The translations under genes and the position numbers were made by a program. The notes below the pieces were generated by a model. The model was not told where the DNA came from and searched no databases. It saw only the letters and a program-made list of their open reading frames with translations. Of a DNA stretch of 64,000 bases, positions 15,155-24,119 are shown one piece after another. Origin of the DNA: Nitrospinaceae bacterium (lineage in GTDB: Bacteria; Nitrospinota; Nitrospinia; Nitrospinales; Nitrospinaceae); assembly GCA_029261395.1 (NCBI GenBank), contig JAJDBJ010000067.1, forward strand, positions 78,530 to 142,529, given 5' to 3'. The first letter of the stretch is position 1; every line of letters starts with the position of its first letter.

Positions 15155-18100
15155 GTGTTTAAAAACAAACGGGTGGTGATTCTGGTAGGGTTCATCATCG
15201 GGATTGTGGTGTGTTTCTGGTTAGTGTCGCGTTACCCGGCGCTGGGCGACAAAGCGGCGATGTCTGGCACCGAGGCATTTGAAGACCCGATGACCCACCA
15301 GGCGCATTTCCACGCGCCGGACAAGGCGCCGCTCCACACCCGCGTTCTCTATACGACACTCAACTGGTACGAGACCAACTGGAAGGGCATGGCGTTCGGC
15401 CTCATTCTTGCCGGTGCGTTTTTGACTTTGTTGTCCTACCTGCCGAAACAAACTTCCGATCGGCGTTTCAAAAACAGTTTGATGGGCATGTTGGTTGGCA
15501 CGCCGCTGGGGGTATGCGTCAACTGCGTCGCCCCCATTGCCAAGGGTCTCTATGATGCGGGGAGCAAGATGGAAACCGCTTTGGCGGTCCTGTTCAGTTC
15601 GCCCACGCTGAATATTGTCGTGCTCACCATGTTGTTTTCAATTTTTCCGTTACACATGGCACTGCTGAAACTCGGCGCGACCTTTGTGCTGGTCTTGTTG
15701 ATCGTCCCGTTCATCTCCAAAAAAGACCTGAACCGGGCGAAGCAGGCCGCCACGGCGGCAGTGGAAGAAGTATGCGAGATAACACCCGATGCAGGCTCCT
15801 GGCGCGAAGCTTTCAAAAGTGCCGTCCGGGATTACTGGAAAAACTTTTCGTACATTTTTATCCGCACCTTTCCCCTGATGTTGTTGGCGGGACTCCTCGG
15901 CGCAGCGGTGATGCATCTGTGGAACTTTGACAAGTTCATCGGCATGGAGCCGACCCTGGGCACTTTGGCGGTTATTTCTTTCATGGGCACCTTCATGCCG
16001 CTCCCCATCGCGTTCGACCTGATGCTGACGCAGGCACTGATGATGTCGCGTCTCGCGGACGGACTGGTGATGACGTTGTTGTTCACTTTGGGAACATTCA
16101 GTATCTACAGTGCGCTGATCGTATACCGCACGTTTTCGTTGAAGGTGGCGGTGCAGTTGTATCTGATCGTTACAGTGCTCGGTATTGGATTGGGTTATTC
16201 GGCGCAGGCGTATTCCAACCACAAGTATCTTCAATGGCTGGAGCAATACGATACCTTTATCGCCGGTGAGCCGAAGGCAACCGCCAGCACCCCAAGCCCG
16301 GTTTCCACGCCAGATGCAAACGGACCGATGGTTATGGATCCGACGCGCGCCCGTGTGCCCCAGTCTTTTTTGAAGAAAGGGGATATTGAAGTTCATTTCA
16401 CTTCCTTCCGCAAGAGAAATCGCGGCGGGGCTCCCTTTATCAAAAAACTGGGCCCGGACTGGGGAATCACTTATTCCAACCGGCTGACTCCGGAAATTTT
16501 TTACGATCCCCTTTTCTTCGGGCGGGGTATCGCTTCAGGCGATTTCAATAAAGATGGCTGGGTGGATGTGGCGGTGGCGACGGACAACGGGTTCGAGCTG
16601 TACCAAAACGTAAATGGAAAAAAATTTAAACGGCTCAGTGGGATTCCCAAAGAGTTTTCCGGCAAGCAGGGTATCAGTGTGGCTTTGGTGGACATGGATA
16701 ACGACGGCTGGCTCGATATTTTTCTGACGGCATTCGACGAGGACAACTTTTTATGGCTGAATCCGCTGGGTCCAAAGGGCACGCGGCCCGTTTTAAGAAT
16801 ACCCAATGATAAGGCCCTGGTCACTACCGCCCCGGCGTTCGGCGATGTCAACCGCGACGGATTTCTGGATATCGTCAACGGCAATTATTTTCTGGGCGTA
16901 CTAACGCGAAAACCACTCGCCAATGCTGTCGATCAGTTGGTCATCAATCGCAATTTGAAATTCACACTCAGCGACCTGGAAGGCGTGCCGGGGCAGACCC
17001 ACACCGTATTGTTTTCCGACTACAACGATGATGGCAAGGTGGACTTGATGATCGGCAATGATTATCAGGTTGCGGACAGCTTCTACTTCGGCAAGGACAA
17101 AGGGGCTTTTCAAAAAATCACGAAGCAGGATGACATTGTTCCGATAACCACCGAGAACACGATGAGTATGGACACGGCGGATTTCAACAACGACCTGCAG
17201 TTGGATTTGTATCTGGCCAACATCGGGATGAGTAAGGGGATCGATGTGGTGTCCAATATTTTCGGAAGCGTCATGCAGGAGGCAGGCCGGAATTTCTGTG
17301 ATGCCAAAGACACAGTATTGAAGCAGGACGAGTGTCACGATCTTGTGAAACTGGTGACGTTGCTGAATCCTGAAAAGCAGGACCCTTCCGAGCGGTGCAG
17401 TTCTTTGGCTGATCCGCAATTGATTGGCCCGTGCATGGTGACGCGTCTGGCATTGACCGCCACCCGCAGAAACAATCCTGCATTATGCGATAAGATTGCA
17501 CCGTCTCATGTCATGCCGAAGAAGTTGTGCGAACGGTATTTTATTCCGGAAGCGGTGTATCCGGAAACGAGTGACGAGATTCCTTTGCGGTCGATGTCCA
17601 ACATCTTATTGCAGGGCATACCGGGCGCTGGTTTTCAGGATGTGTCGAAGGATGCCCAGGTGGAGACGGCGGAGTGGAGCTGGAATGCGCGTTTTGCTGA
17701 TCTGGACAACGACGAGTGGCAGGATTTGTATGTGGTCAACGGCGTATTGATCACCCAGGAGTTTGCCACCAATAATTTTTTCCATAATCAGCAGGGGAAG
17801 ACATTTAAGGCGGCGGAGAAGGAATTCGGACTGGAAGATTTGGATCATGGTTCCGCTTACACGTATATTGATATCGATAGCGACGGCGATCTGGACATCA
17901 TCACCAATACTCAGTACGGTCCGTTCAAGGTGTATCGCAACAACGAGACCCGCAACAGCAGTGTGGTGTTTAAATTGCGGGATGACAAAGGTAATCGATT
18001 TTGCGTCGGGTGCCGGGTGACCATCCATTACGGGCCGGAAGGCAAGCGGCACCAGATGCGGGAGATCAAAGCCAGCGGCGGCTACCGTTCGTTCGATGCT

Positions 18101-18235
18101 CCGCAAGCACATTTTGGGTTGGGTGCGAACGCTACCATCCAAAAAGTGGAAATCCGCTGGTCCGACGGTACAAATACGTTAATCAAACATCCGTTTTCCG
18201 CCAACCGCGAGTATGTGGTGAAGCGGGGCCGGTAA
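15155..18235 (+). CDS. Permease fused to FG-GAP/VCBS propeller and ASPIC/UnbV domain
   Basis: 1026 residues from a GTG start with GGAG upstream. Residues 1-360 form a membrane region with about eight helices. It resembles the PF03773-type permeases (GTPLGVCVNCVAPIAKGLYDAG, then FSSPTLNIVVL), a family linked to export of small oxyanion or metalloid species. After a Pro/Ser linker come seven D-x-(D/N)-x-D-G type calcium-loop repeats (GDFNKDGWVDVAVA, VDMDNDGWLDIF, GDVNRDGFLDI and others) of an FG-GAP propeller. It is interrupted by a Cys-rich insert (about 710-800) and closed by an ASPIC/UnbV domain (GGYRSFDAPQAHFGLG). The C-terminal half resembles CRTAC1-like exported proteins. Function of the fusion is unknown. 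Confidence 0.8.
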   Translation: MFKNKRVVILVGFIIGIVVCFWLVSRYPALGDKAAMSGTEAFEDPMTHQAHFHAPDKAPLHTRVLYTTLNWYETNWKGMAFGLILAGAFLTLLSYLPKQTSDRRFKNSLMGMLVGTPLGVCVNCVAPIAKGLYDAGSKMETALAVLFSSPTLNIVVLTMLFSIFPLHMALLKLGATFVLVLLIVPFISKKDLNRAKQAATAAVEEVCEITPDAGSWREAFKSAVRDYWKNFSYIFIRTFPLMLLAGLLGAAVMHLWNFDKFIGMEPTLGTLAVISFMGTFMPLPIAFDLMLTQALMMSRLADGLVMTLLFTLGTFSIYSALIVYRTFSLKVAVQLYLIVTVLGIGLGYSAQAYSNHKYLQWLEQYDTFIAGEPKATASTPSPVSTPDANGPMVMDPTRARVPQSFLKKGDIEVHFTSFRKRNRGGAPFIKKLGPDWGITYSNRLTPEIFYDPLFFGRGIASGDFNKDGWVDVAVATDNGFELYQNVNGKKFKRLSGIPKEFSGKQGISVALVDMDNDGWLDIFLTAFDEDNFLWLNPLGPKGTRPVLRIPNDKALVTTAPAFGDVNRDGFLDIVNGNYFLGVLTRKPLANAVDQLVINRNLKFTLSDLEGVPGQTHTVLFSDYNDDGKVDLMIGNDYQVADSFYFGKDKGAFQKITKQDDIVPITTENTMSMDTADFNNDLQLDLYLANIGMSKGIDVVSNIFGSVMQEAGRNFCDAKDTVLKQDECHDLVKLVTLLNPEKQDPSERCSSLADPQLIGPCMVTRLALTATRRNNPALCDKIAPSHVMPKKLCERYFIPEAVYPETSDEIPLRSMSNILLQGIPGAGFQDVSKDAQVETAEWSWNARFADLDNDEWQDLYVVNGVLITQEFATNNFFHNQQGKTFKAAEKEFGLEDLDHGSAYTYIDIDSDGDLDIITNTQYGPFKVYRNNETRNSSVVFKLRDDKGNRFCVGCRVTIHYGPEGKRHQMREIKASGGYRSFDAPQAHFGLGANATIQKVEIRWSDGTNTLIKHPFSANREYVVKRGR

Positions 18236-18305
18236 TTTGATCTGTGGAAAATGATAAATGATCGGCAGGTAAGTGCGTTGCCATCCGGTGGACTGCAAAT
18301 AAAAA

Positions 18306-19133
18306 TCAGGGCAGGCGGAAGGACAAACCCGCGGAGATAAAGACGTCGACTGCGGCATCATTTAATCCGACACCGCCGAACAGGTCGAGTTGTACCGTGG
18401 GCAGTACCCGCCAGGCGACCCCGGCATCGAAGCCGTGACGATCATCTTGTTCCTCGAGAGGAACTGAGCCGAAAAACTCCACATACGTATCCACCTCCGG
18501 AGTCAGTGTGTAACCCAAAAGTGCAGTGTAGGTGAAATCGGCGGCGGTATCTTTTCCTGTGATGCCAGCCGACTGGGTGATCCAGGTGACACCGAGATTG
18601 GAGCCTACACTAAATCCGCCTGGCAGAGAATGGGTCATCAGGAATCGGAAAAAAGGATCGCTTCTGCCGGAAGAAAAAGCGTTTTTACCGAAGGGCAGGG
18701 TGGTGCCAGCGAGCAGAGTGGTTTCCGGAAGCCAACCCGATTCCTGCCACAGATACAGCTTGGCACTCACCTGGCCGTCGCCGGAACCTTCCTGTACAGC
18801 GCCGGGGTTTGGGTTGTTCCAGAAATAACCGTTCCAGCCGAAACGGATTTCCAATTCCTCAAGCAGTCCATAGCGCAGTAACAGATTTGGGACACTGTGA
18901 CTTTTGGTGGTGGTTCCAACAGTGTCATCGCGCGTGTAGGTGTACCCGATTTCGGATTGAAAGTATCCTGGTGGCACCAGGGTACTGGCATCCGATTGAG
19001 AAGGACGGTCGGTGGTGAATGGGGGTGAATCATCCGCTCCCATAGCGGTGAAGGGCATGCCAAAAAGGATGATAAAGACCCAGGCCCCTGGTCGGAAAAG
19101 GATGGTCGTGACAGTGAAATATTTCAATAGCAT
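18306..19133 (-). CDS. Phenol_MetA_deg-type outer-membrane protein
   Basis: 275 residues with a signal peptide ending near ADDSPPFTTDRPSQSD. The TDRPSQSDA start followed by YFQSEIGYTYT, LLRYGLLEELEIRFGW and a series of beta strands ending in FRLP is the signature of the Pfam family named after MetA-pathway of phenol degradation, which are small outer-membrane barrels. Substrate is unknown and the family name should not be read as a phenol pathway. It ends convergent to the permease fusion gene with a 70-base gap. Confidence 0.72.
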   Translation of the reverse strand: MLLKYFTVTTILFRPGAWVFIILFGMPFTAMGADDSPPFTTDRPSQSDASTLVPPGYFQSEIGYTYTRDDTVGTTTKSHSVPNLLLRYGLLEELEIRFGWNGYFWNNPNPGAVQEGSGDGQVSAKLYLWQESGWLPETTLLAGTTLPFGKNAFSSGRSDPFFRFLMTHSLPGGFSVGSNLGVTWITQSAGITGKDTAADFTYTALLGYTLTPEVDTYVEFFGSVPLEEQDDRHGFDAGVAWRVLPTVQLDLFGGVGLNDAAVDVFISAGLSFRLP

Positions 19134-19192
19134 ATCAAGTGGGCAAGCCAGTGCTGTTACTACGTGAGTAATTGCATTGGACAGGCTGATAA

Positions 19193-20269
19193 TTAGTTTT
19201 GGTTGCTATCCTTGGGGAGATGAATAATAAACTGAGCGCCTTCTCCAGGCTTGCTGTTTGCGGTCAACCGCCCTCCATGAGCCCTCACGACTTTCATACA
19301 GATGGTCAGTCCCATACCGCCTCCTTCATACTGGTCTTTCCCATGTAGTTTCTTAAAAGGTTTGACCATATTATTCAGATAGGAGGTGTTAAATCCAATA
19401 CCCTCATCCTGAATAACAATTTCAAAGAATGTGTTTTTGCTAAGGCGATTATAGATCCTGATCTTTGGAGGTTGTCCGGCTTTGGAGAATTTCAGCGCAT
19501 TTCCAATCAGATTTTGAAACAGTTGCCTCATCATGTATTGATCAGCAATCACGGTAGGTAAAGTATCGGTCTCCACTTGTGCTTGTTTTTTATTTATTGC
19601 CAGGCTGAAGTGAACCAATACATCTTTAACAAGTTTATTTAAATTTACAGAAGTGGTGGGCCGCGATTTGGATCTAATTTGAGAGTAACTTAATAAATCA
19701 TTGAGGTAAGTTTGCGCGCGTTTGGTGGAAGCCAGCATGCGATCCATATTTCTTTGGCTTTTGGTATCCAAAGGGTCAATAGAAGACTGTTTCAATAGAT
19801 CACCAAAAATGTGAATTTTGCGCAAGGGTTCCTGCAGGTCATGAGAGGCAATGAAGGCAAAATCTTCCAAGTCCTGATTACTGCGTTCCAACTCCATCCT
19901 AAGCTTGTTACTGATGTTGAGGTCTTCCCTGAGTTTTTCTGCTAGATAACCGATCACCCAGCCAGTTATTACGAGAAAACAACCCCATATAGTAAGATTG
20001 AAATAAAGATCAAACTTCGTATTGCTGAGCAGATATGTTTGCTGGTTGGCAAGCACAAAAACCGAGACCATAAGGATGGCGAAAAAAGCTCCCAACACAG
20101 CCATCCGTCTCCCAAGGTAATAACCTCCAATGATAACCGGTAGATAATAAAAATTAAGAAAAGCGACCTTAGAATAAATGAAAAAATTTATAAGCATCAC
20201 GCTTATAAGAATAATCAGAATTAAAAGGCTTTCCAGGTTTCTGAGTAGCCATGTTTCTCTTTTTTTCAC
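19193..20269 (-). CDS. Membrane sensor histidine kinase
   Basis: 358 residues from a GTG at 20269 with GAGGGTG upstream (a GTG at 20287 is possible). The N-terminus carries four hydrophobic helices (about 13-110) forming a membrane sensor with almost no periplasmic part. A short coiled linker leads to the H-box FAFIASHDLQEPLRKI with phospho-acceptor His143, then N-box QNLIGNALKFS, G1 DEGIGF and G2 GGGMGLTICMKVV. The DLQEPLRKI form is common in phytochrome-like and related kinases. No response regulator is adjacent, so the partner is elsewhere. The region looks richer in A/T than the cytochrome genes by eye. Confidence 0.9.
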   Translation of the reverse strand: MKKRETWLLRNLESLLILIILISVMLINFFIYSKVAFLNFYYLPVIIGGYYLGRRMAVLGAFFAILMVSVFVLANQQTYLLSNTKFDLYFNLTIWGCFLVITGWVIGYLAEKLREDLNISNKLRMELERSNQDLEDFAFIASHDLQEPLRKIHIFGDLLKQSSIDPLDTKSQRNMDRMLASTKRAQTYLNDLLSYSQIRSKSRPTTSVNLNKLVKDVLVHFSLAINKKQAQVETDTLPTVIADQYMMRQLFQNLIGNALKFSKAGQPPKIRIYNRLSKNTFFEIVIQDEGIGFNTSYLNNMVKPFKKLHGKDQYEGGGMGLTICMKVVRAHGGRLTANSKPGEGAQFIIHLPKDSNQN

Positions 20270-20502
20270 TGAATCACCCTCGCCCACTCTTAAGAGAGAA
20301 CAGTATGAGCTGTCGATATTGAAGCGATATTAATTTTTGGAAAGGGCATAACCCTTACTATTAATGGTAACCCAGCCTTGCCGGTTGTACAATTTTTTAA
20401 GTGAGGAGATTTCAGGCTGATTGGGCGCTCGCCATAGGGGGGATGATGAATAATGCTCTCGTTCGTCGCTCTCTGTGTCTAAGTTCTAAGGCTCTTTACG
20501 GC

Positions 20503-20537
20503 AAAAAAAAGCGACCCCGATGAACCGTGAGGTCGCC
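20503..20537 (-). terminator. Rho-independent terminator after tRNA-Arg(UCU)
   Basis: Reading the minus strand, GGCGACC pairs with GGTCGC (stem arms 20531-20537 and 20511-20516 on the plus strand) and is followed by a run of eight T (20510-20503). It lies about 30 bases past the tRNA 3' end. Confidence 0.85.
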
Positions 20538-20565
20538 ATTAAACTATGCCTGATAAGGCCTTATA

Positions 20566-20642
20566 TGGTACGCCTGGTACGACTCGAACGTACGACCTGC
20601 GGATTAGAAGTCCGCTGCTCTATCCAGCTGAGCTACAGGCGC
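20566..20642 (-). tRNA. tRNA-Arg (anticodon UCU)
   Basis: 77 bases with encoded CCA. The seven-base acceptor stem starts GCGCCTG and closes with CAGGCGT (G1-U72 wobble). The D arm is AGCTCAGCTGGATAGAGC, the anticodon loop is CTTCTAA giving UCU (reads AGA), and the T loop is GTTCGAGTC. A terminator follows at 20503-20537, so it is a single-gene transcript. Confidence 0.95.
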
Positions 20643-21075
20643 GTAAATTTACCCTAATGAGTTTGGAATGGGAGCAAAATCATTCTTTGAGTGCCAATAT
20701 ACCAGAAAAAATGTTCTCTTCGTACCTTCTTCTCAGGCTGGTTTTTAGCGGCCACCTCTTCTGGGAAATTCTTCCCGTCGGCTTTGCGGGACTATGGGTC
20801 GTACTTTAAATCGAAGGCAACCCGGTCCCATTCCCTTCGTTTCTCCCTAAATGCAGATTAATTTTTTTTAAATGGACGGATATTTCAATTGTCCATGAAA
20901 CACGCTAAAAAAATTGATTCTGGTACATGATTCCCAGAATTGAAACACTTCGGCGGATCTGTATGGAAAGCCGGATATGAAACCGGGATTTAACGGGGCG
21001 TTTACACTTATTGAGTTTTGGCCCTTAAATTGCATCTTTTAGAGGTGGTAATAAAAATATTTTCGGTATATCCAA
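20643..21075. other. Intergenic region, no gene seen
   Basis: 433 bases between tRNA-Arg and the PAS protein. I see no convincing reading frame and no strong hairpin. An AGAGGTGG stretch at about 21041-21048 could be a ribosome site, but it lies about 28 bases from the TTG used for the next gene, so the true start there is unsettled. Confidence 0.5.
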
Positions 21076-22647
21076 TTGACTGCAGAAAAAATAAAAGCTA
21101 ATCGAAACAAACAATCGGCAGATTCCAGCAATCTGAAAGCGAACCGTGGTGGGTTCTGGATTTCGACCAAAGTATTAAGCCTTGGAGTCATGCTTTTGGG
21201 ATTTAGTGTGATTGTCATCGGGTATTTAAATATTCCGGCGCTGGCGCAGGTTTGGGTTTCGATGCAATCCAATGTTTTGCTGGTAATATTACTGCCAGTG
21301 TTGGGAACTTTTATTGTCCTCTTTGTGAGCCTATCGTTCAAAGCATGGCGGAAAGGTGAGAGTCTCCAAAAATGCCTGGAAGATGAAGTCAGCATGCGTA
21401 GTAAAGTTGAGAGAGACTTAATCCGCGCCCAGGAAATATCCAAAACGGGGAACTGGATACTTGAATTGTCGAGTCAGGAAATGCGGTGGTCTAATGAAGT
21501 TTGCAGGATACTGGACTGCATTCCGAATGATACCGATATGAACTTTCAGAGTTTTTTGAATTTCGTTCACCCCGATGACCGTAGTTTTGTGGAAAAGGAG
21601 ATCCAGAAGGCCATAGGACTGGGGACGGCTTTTTATATGACCCACCGTATAATTCGCGGGGATGGTTCGATTCGAATGGTCAAGCAACGCTCTGAAATTT
21701 ATCTGGATCAAAAAGGGGAGGCGACCCGAATCCTGGGGACACTCCAGGATATTACCGATCAGAAGAAGATGGAGAATCTAGCGGCAGATTTGGGCCGCAT
21801 TGTGGATAAATCTTTCAACGAGATTTATACGTTTGATGCGGATACCCTTAAGTTTACCAAAGTCAACCTGGCCGCTCGACTCAACCTGCGCTACAGTATG
21901 GAAGAACTGGATGAGATGACTCTCGTGGACCTGAACCCGGAATACACTCATGAGCAGTTTGAGGAAAAGATCGCCCCATTGAAGAGAGGGGATGAGTCAG
22001 TCACAGTCTTTGAAACGGTTCATAAGAGAAAAAACGGTACCCTTTACCCTGTCGATGTCCGCCTTCAACTCTCAATAAATGAAGTCCGCCCACAGTTCGT
22101 AGCCATTGTGCAGGATATTTCCGACCGGAAAAATATTGAAAGCTTGTTCAGTAAAACCCAGGAAGATAACGATAAACGCCTCCAAGAACGCACTTCGAGT
22201 TTAACGAAATTAAATAAGGATTTTCAGGTAGAAATCGACGAGCAGAAAAAAATCATTGAAGCTCTCGGTGTCCGCGAGAAACGTTTGGCTGAGATTTTGA
22301 ATAATACGGAGGATGGGATTGTTGCGATAGATAAAGAAGGCACCATCCATTCCTTCAATCGTGCGGCGGAGTATTTATTCGGTCTTAACATTGATGAAGC
22401 GCTCGGGCAAAATATCAGTACTCTGATGACCGGGCCGGAGGGTTCCTACAGCGGTGAATACTTCAAAAACCTTTTGCAATCTGAAAAGCCGGCCCCACTG
22501 GGGTTACGCCGCGTGGTCACTGCAAGAAAAAAAGACGGGTCAACCTTTTCTGCGGAATTAACGGTCAAAGAAACCGTAATCGAGGAGCAACGGATGTTCA
22601 TCGGTCTCATACGCAATCTTACAGAAAAAGAAGAGTTCGATCATTAA
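21076..22647 (+). CDS. Membrane-anchored multi-PAS protein without output domain
   Basis: 523 residues from a TTG; no ATG lies nearby in frame and the stop at 21052 limits upstream choices. Two membrane helices (about 35-55 and 70-92) are followed by a PAS domain with PAC (about 115-225, WILELSSQEMRWSNEVCRILD to TLQDITDQKK). A second PAS follows (about 235-350, ending FVAIVQDISDRKN), then a coiled linker and a third PAS (about 400-515, LNNTEDGIVAIDKEGTIHSFNRAAEYLFG to FIGLIRNLTEKEEF). The protein ends right after the third PAC: no kinase, GGDEF or EAL domain. It may sense redox or a ligand and signal by protein contact, or be a truncated kinase. Confidence 0.8.
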   Translation: MTAEKIKANRNKQSADSSNLKANRGGFWISTKVLSLGVMLLGFSVIVIGYLNIPALAQVWVSMQSNVLLVILLPVLGTFIVLFVSLSFKAWRKGESLQKCLEDEVSMRSKVERDLIRAQEISKTGNWILELSSQEMRWSNEVCRILDCIPNDTDMNFQSFLNFVHPDDRSFVEKEIQKAIGLGTAFYMTHRIIRGDGSIRMVKQRSEIYLDQKGEATRILGTLQDITDQKKMENLAADLGRIVDKSFNEIYTFDADTLKFTKVNLAARLNLRYSMEELDEMTLVDLNPEYTHEQFEEKIAPLKRGDESVTVFETVHKRKNGTLYPVDVRLQLSINEVRPQFVAIVQDISDRKNIESLFSKTQEDNDKRLQERTSSLTKLNKDFQVEIDEQKKIIEALGVREKRLAEILNNTEDGIVAIDKEGTIHSFNRAAEYLFGLNIDEALGQNISTLMTGPEGSYSGEYFKNLLQSEKPAPLGLRRVVTARKKDGSTFSAELTVKETVIEEQRMFIGLIRNLTEKEEFDH

Positions 22648-22877
22648 TTGATGCGGACCATACAGCCCAAGACAAACTCTTGAATCGTTATTGATCAACT
22701 CTGGATCACCCGGGAAATCCAAAAAGCGCATCCTCCAAATTTGCGCGATTCCTTGCCAAGCCAATCCTGAGGCGTTTATCAGCAGAATAGTCTACCCCAC
22801 TCAATGATAAGTTTTCCCGCTTACCCGCAACGGTCAACCATTGCCAGCTCCCAGGTTTGGCTTAATGATGAGAAACG

Positions 22878-23090
22878 TTACCCTTGGGTTTTGTGTAATC
22901 CGCAGGTGTCAATGCCGAACAAGCTGTACAACGGACACCAACCGATCAGCCCCGTCATTAAGGGTACCAGCGCTACGACGTAAAGTACGATTCCCCACGT
23001 TCCACCAGCTACAAAACCGGCAAGAATCAATGCCAGTCCAAGGACGATCCGAAATGTACGGTCCAAACCACCTGCATTGCGTGTCAACAT
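22878..23090 (-). CDS. DUF2892 small membrane protein
   Basis: 70 residues with two membrane helices (FRIVLGLALILAGFVAG and IVLYVVALVPLMTGLIG). The conserved opening RNAGGLDRTFRIVLG and ending GWCPLYSLFGIDTC are diagnostic of DUF2892, the domain also found in YgaP-like rhodanese proteins. Its role is unknown; the Cys residues in WCPLY and DTC are conserved in the family. A GGAGG ribosome site precedes the ATG at 23090. Confidence 0.9.
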   Translation of the reverse strand: MLTRNAGGLDRTFRIVLGLALILAGFVAGGTWGIVLYVVALVPLMTGLIGWCPLYSLFGIDTCGLHKTQG

Positions 23091-23418
23091 GGCGAGCCTC
23101 CTTTTTATTGAAAATCAGGCTTAATAAAAAGTGCTTCTACTAAATTAGATGCAGAAGAGCGAGAGAAGTTTCGCGATACAAGTTTCAAGTTTAGAAATGG
23201 ACGGCAGGGGAACTCTTTGCCTTAGGTGATTTTAGAAAGGCCGGAGACTGCTCTCTGGATTTTACGCAGAGAACCACTGGAGGAGTTAAAAATCAGCAGA
23301 GGGAGGCGCGAGGCCATCCCTATTGGCATCGGTTGTCAATTACCCGATGAGTATCAAGAGCGCCGCTAAGATTCGGATATTGAAAGGGGTGTGCCGTGCA
23401 AACCCGTTCCAGCCGTGC
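23091..23418. other. Intergenic region, no gene seen
   Basis: 328 bases between the DUF2892 gene start and the end of slyD. It contains the ribosome site and presumably the promoter of the DUF2892 gene. I see no reading frame with coding character and no clear terminator for slyD. Confidence 0.5.
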
Positions 23419-23898
23419 TTAATGCTGGTGACCCCCCGGGCCATGCACGTGACCGTGTTGCATTTCTTCTGCTGTGGCCTCACGAACCTCAACCACTTCA
23501 ACATCGAAATGAAGCGTTTGGCCGGCCAGCGGATGGTTGCCGTCGACCTGGACTTTGCCGCCTTCAAGGCCGGTGACGGTGAACACCTGGTTGTTTCCGT
23601 TGACATCAGCGGAGAACTGCATACCCGGCTGGATTTCAATGTCTTTAGGAAAATTGGTACGCTCGATGTCCATTTTCAGCCCGGCAACAAATTCGCCGTA
23701 ACCTTCTGCCGGAGGCACGGTGACTTCCTTCTTATCTCCAACCGCCAAGCCTTCCAGCGCATTCTCGAGTCCCGGTACAATCTGTTTGTTCCCGTGAAGA
23801 TACGCAAACGGTTTGTCAGCAGAAGATTTGTCCAATTCCTCGCCATCGGCATTTGTCAAAGTGTAACTCAACGAAACTACGGCATCCTTTTTAACCAT
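23419..23898 (-). CDS. slyD: FKBP-type peptidyl-prolyl isomerase, SlyD family
   Basis: 159 residues from the ATG at 23898, supported by a GGAGA site; longer starts lack one. The sequence opens VSLSYTLTNADGEELDKS and contains the FKBP catalytic segments with the insert-in-flap domain (about 70-120, PPAEGYGEFVAG to VTGLEGGKVQVDGNHPLAGQTLHFDVEV). It ends in a His-rich tail (HGHVHGPGGHQH) like the nickel-binding tail of SlyD. A cytoplasmic prolyl isomerase and chaperone, possibly handling metal. The gene is isolated, with divergent promoter space on the right. Confidence 0.94.
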   Translation of the reverse strand: MVKKDAVVSLSYTLTNADGEELDKSSADKPFAYLHGNKQIVPGLENALEGLAVGDKKEVTVPPAEGYGEFVAGLKMDIERTNFPKDIEIQPGMQFSADVNGNNQVFTVTGLEGGKVQVDGNHPLAGQTLHFDVEVVEVREATAEEMQHGHVHGPGGHQH

Positions 23899-24119
23899 GC
23901 TAAAATTCTCCATTAGTAGTATTTGATTTTGTAAATACCTTATAGGAAAGAGCGGAAAAAGCAACTTTATTTTGTATTTTAGCCTGTATGGATCAATTCT
24001 ATGGGATCACGCTCCAGGCGGATCGGTGATGCAATTGAAGGAAATCTCTTAACGGCGTTCACTCTAATGGAAGGGTCAAATGTGATAAAATCTGTACTCT
24101 GAAAGGATACAGGATTTCT

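Noticed and set aside
15650..16396. Minus-strand open frame opposite the permease fusion gene
   Set aside because: The translation is His/Gln/Arg-rich shadow sequence of the conserved permease; no domain or signal is seen.
20566..20642. tRNA-Arg as an integration site for an island
   Set aside because: No partial tRNA copy or integrase was found on either side.
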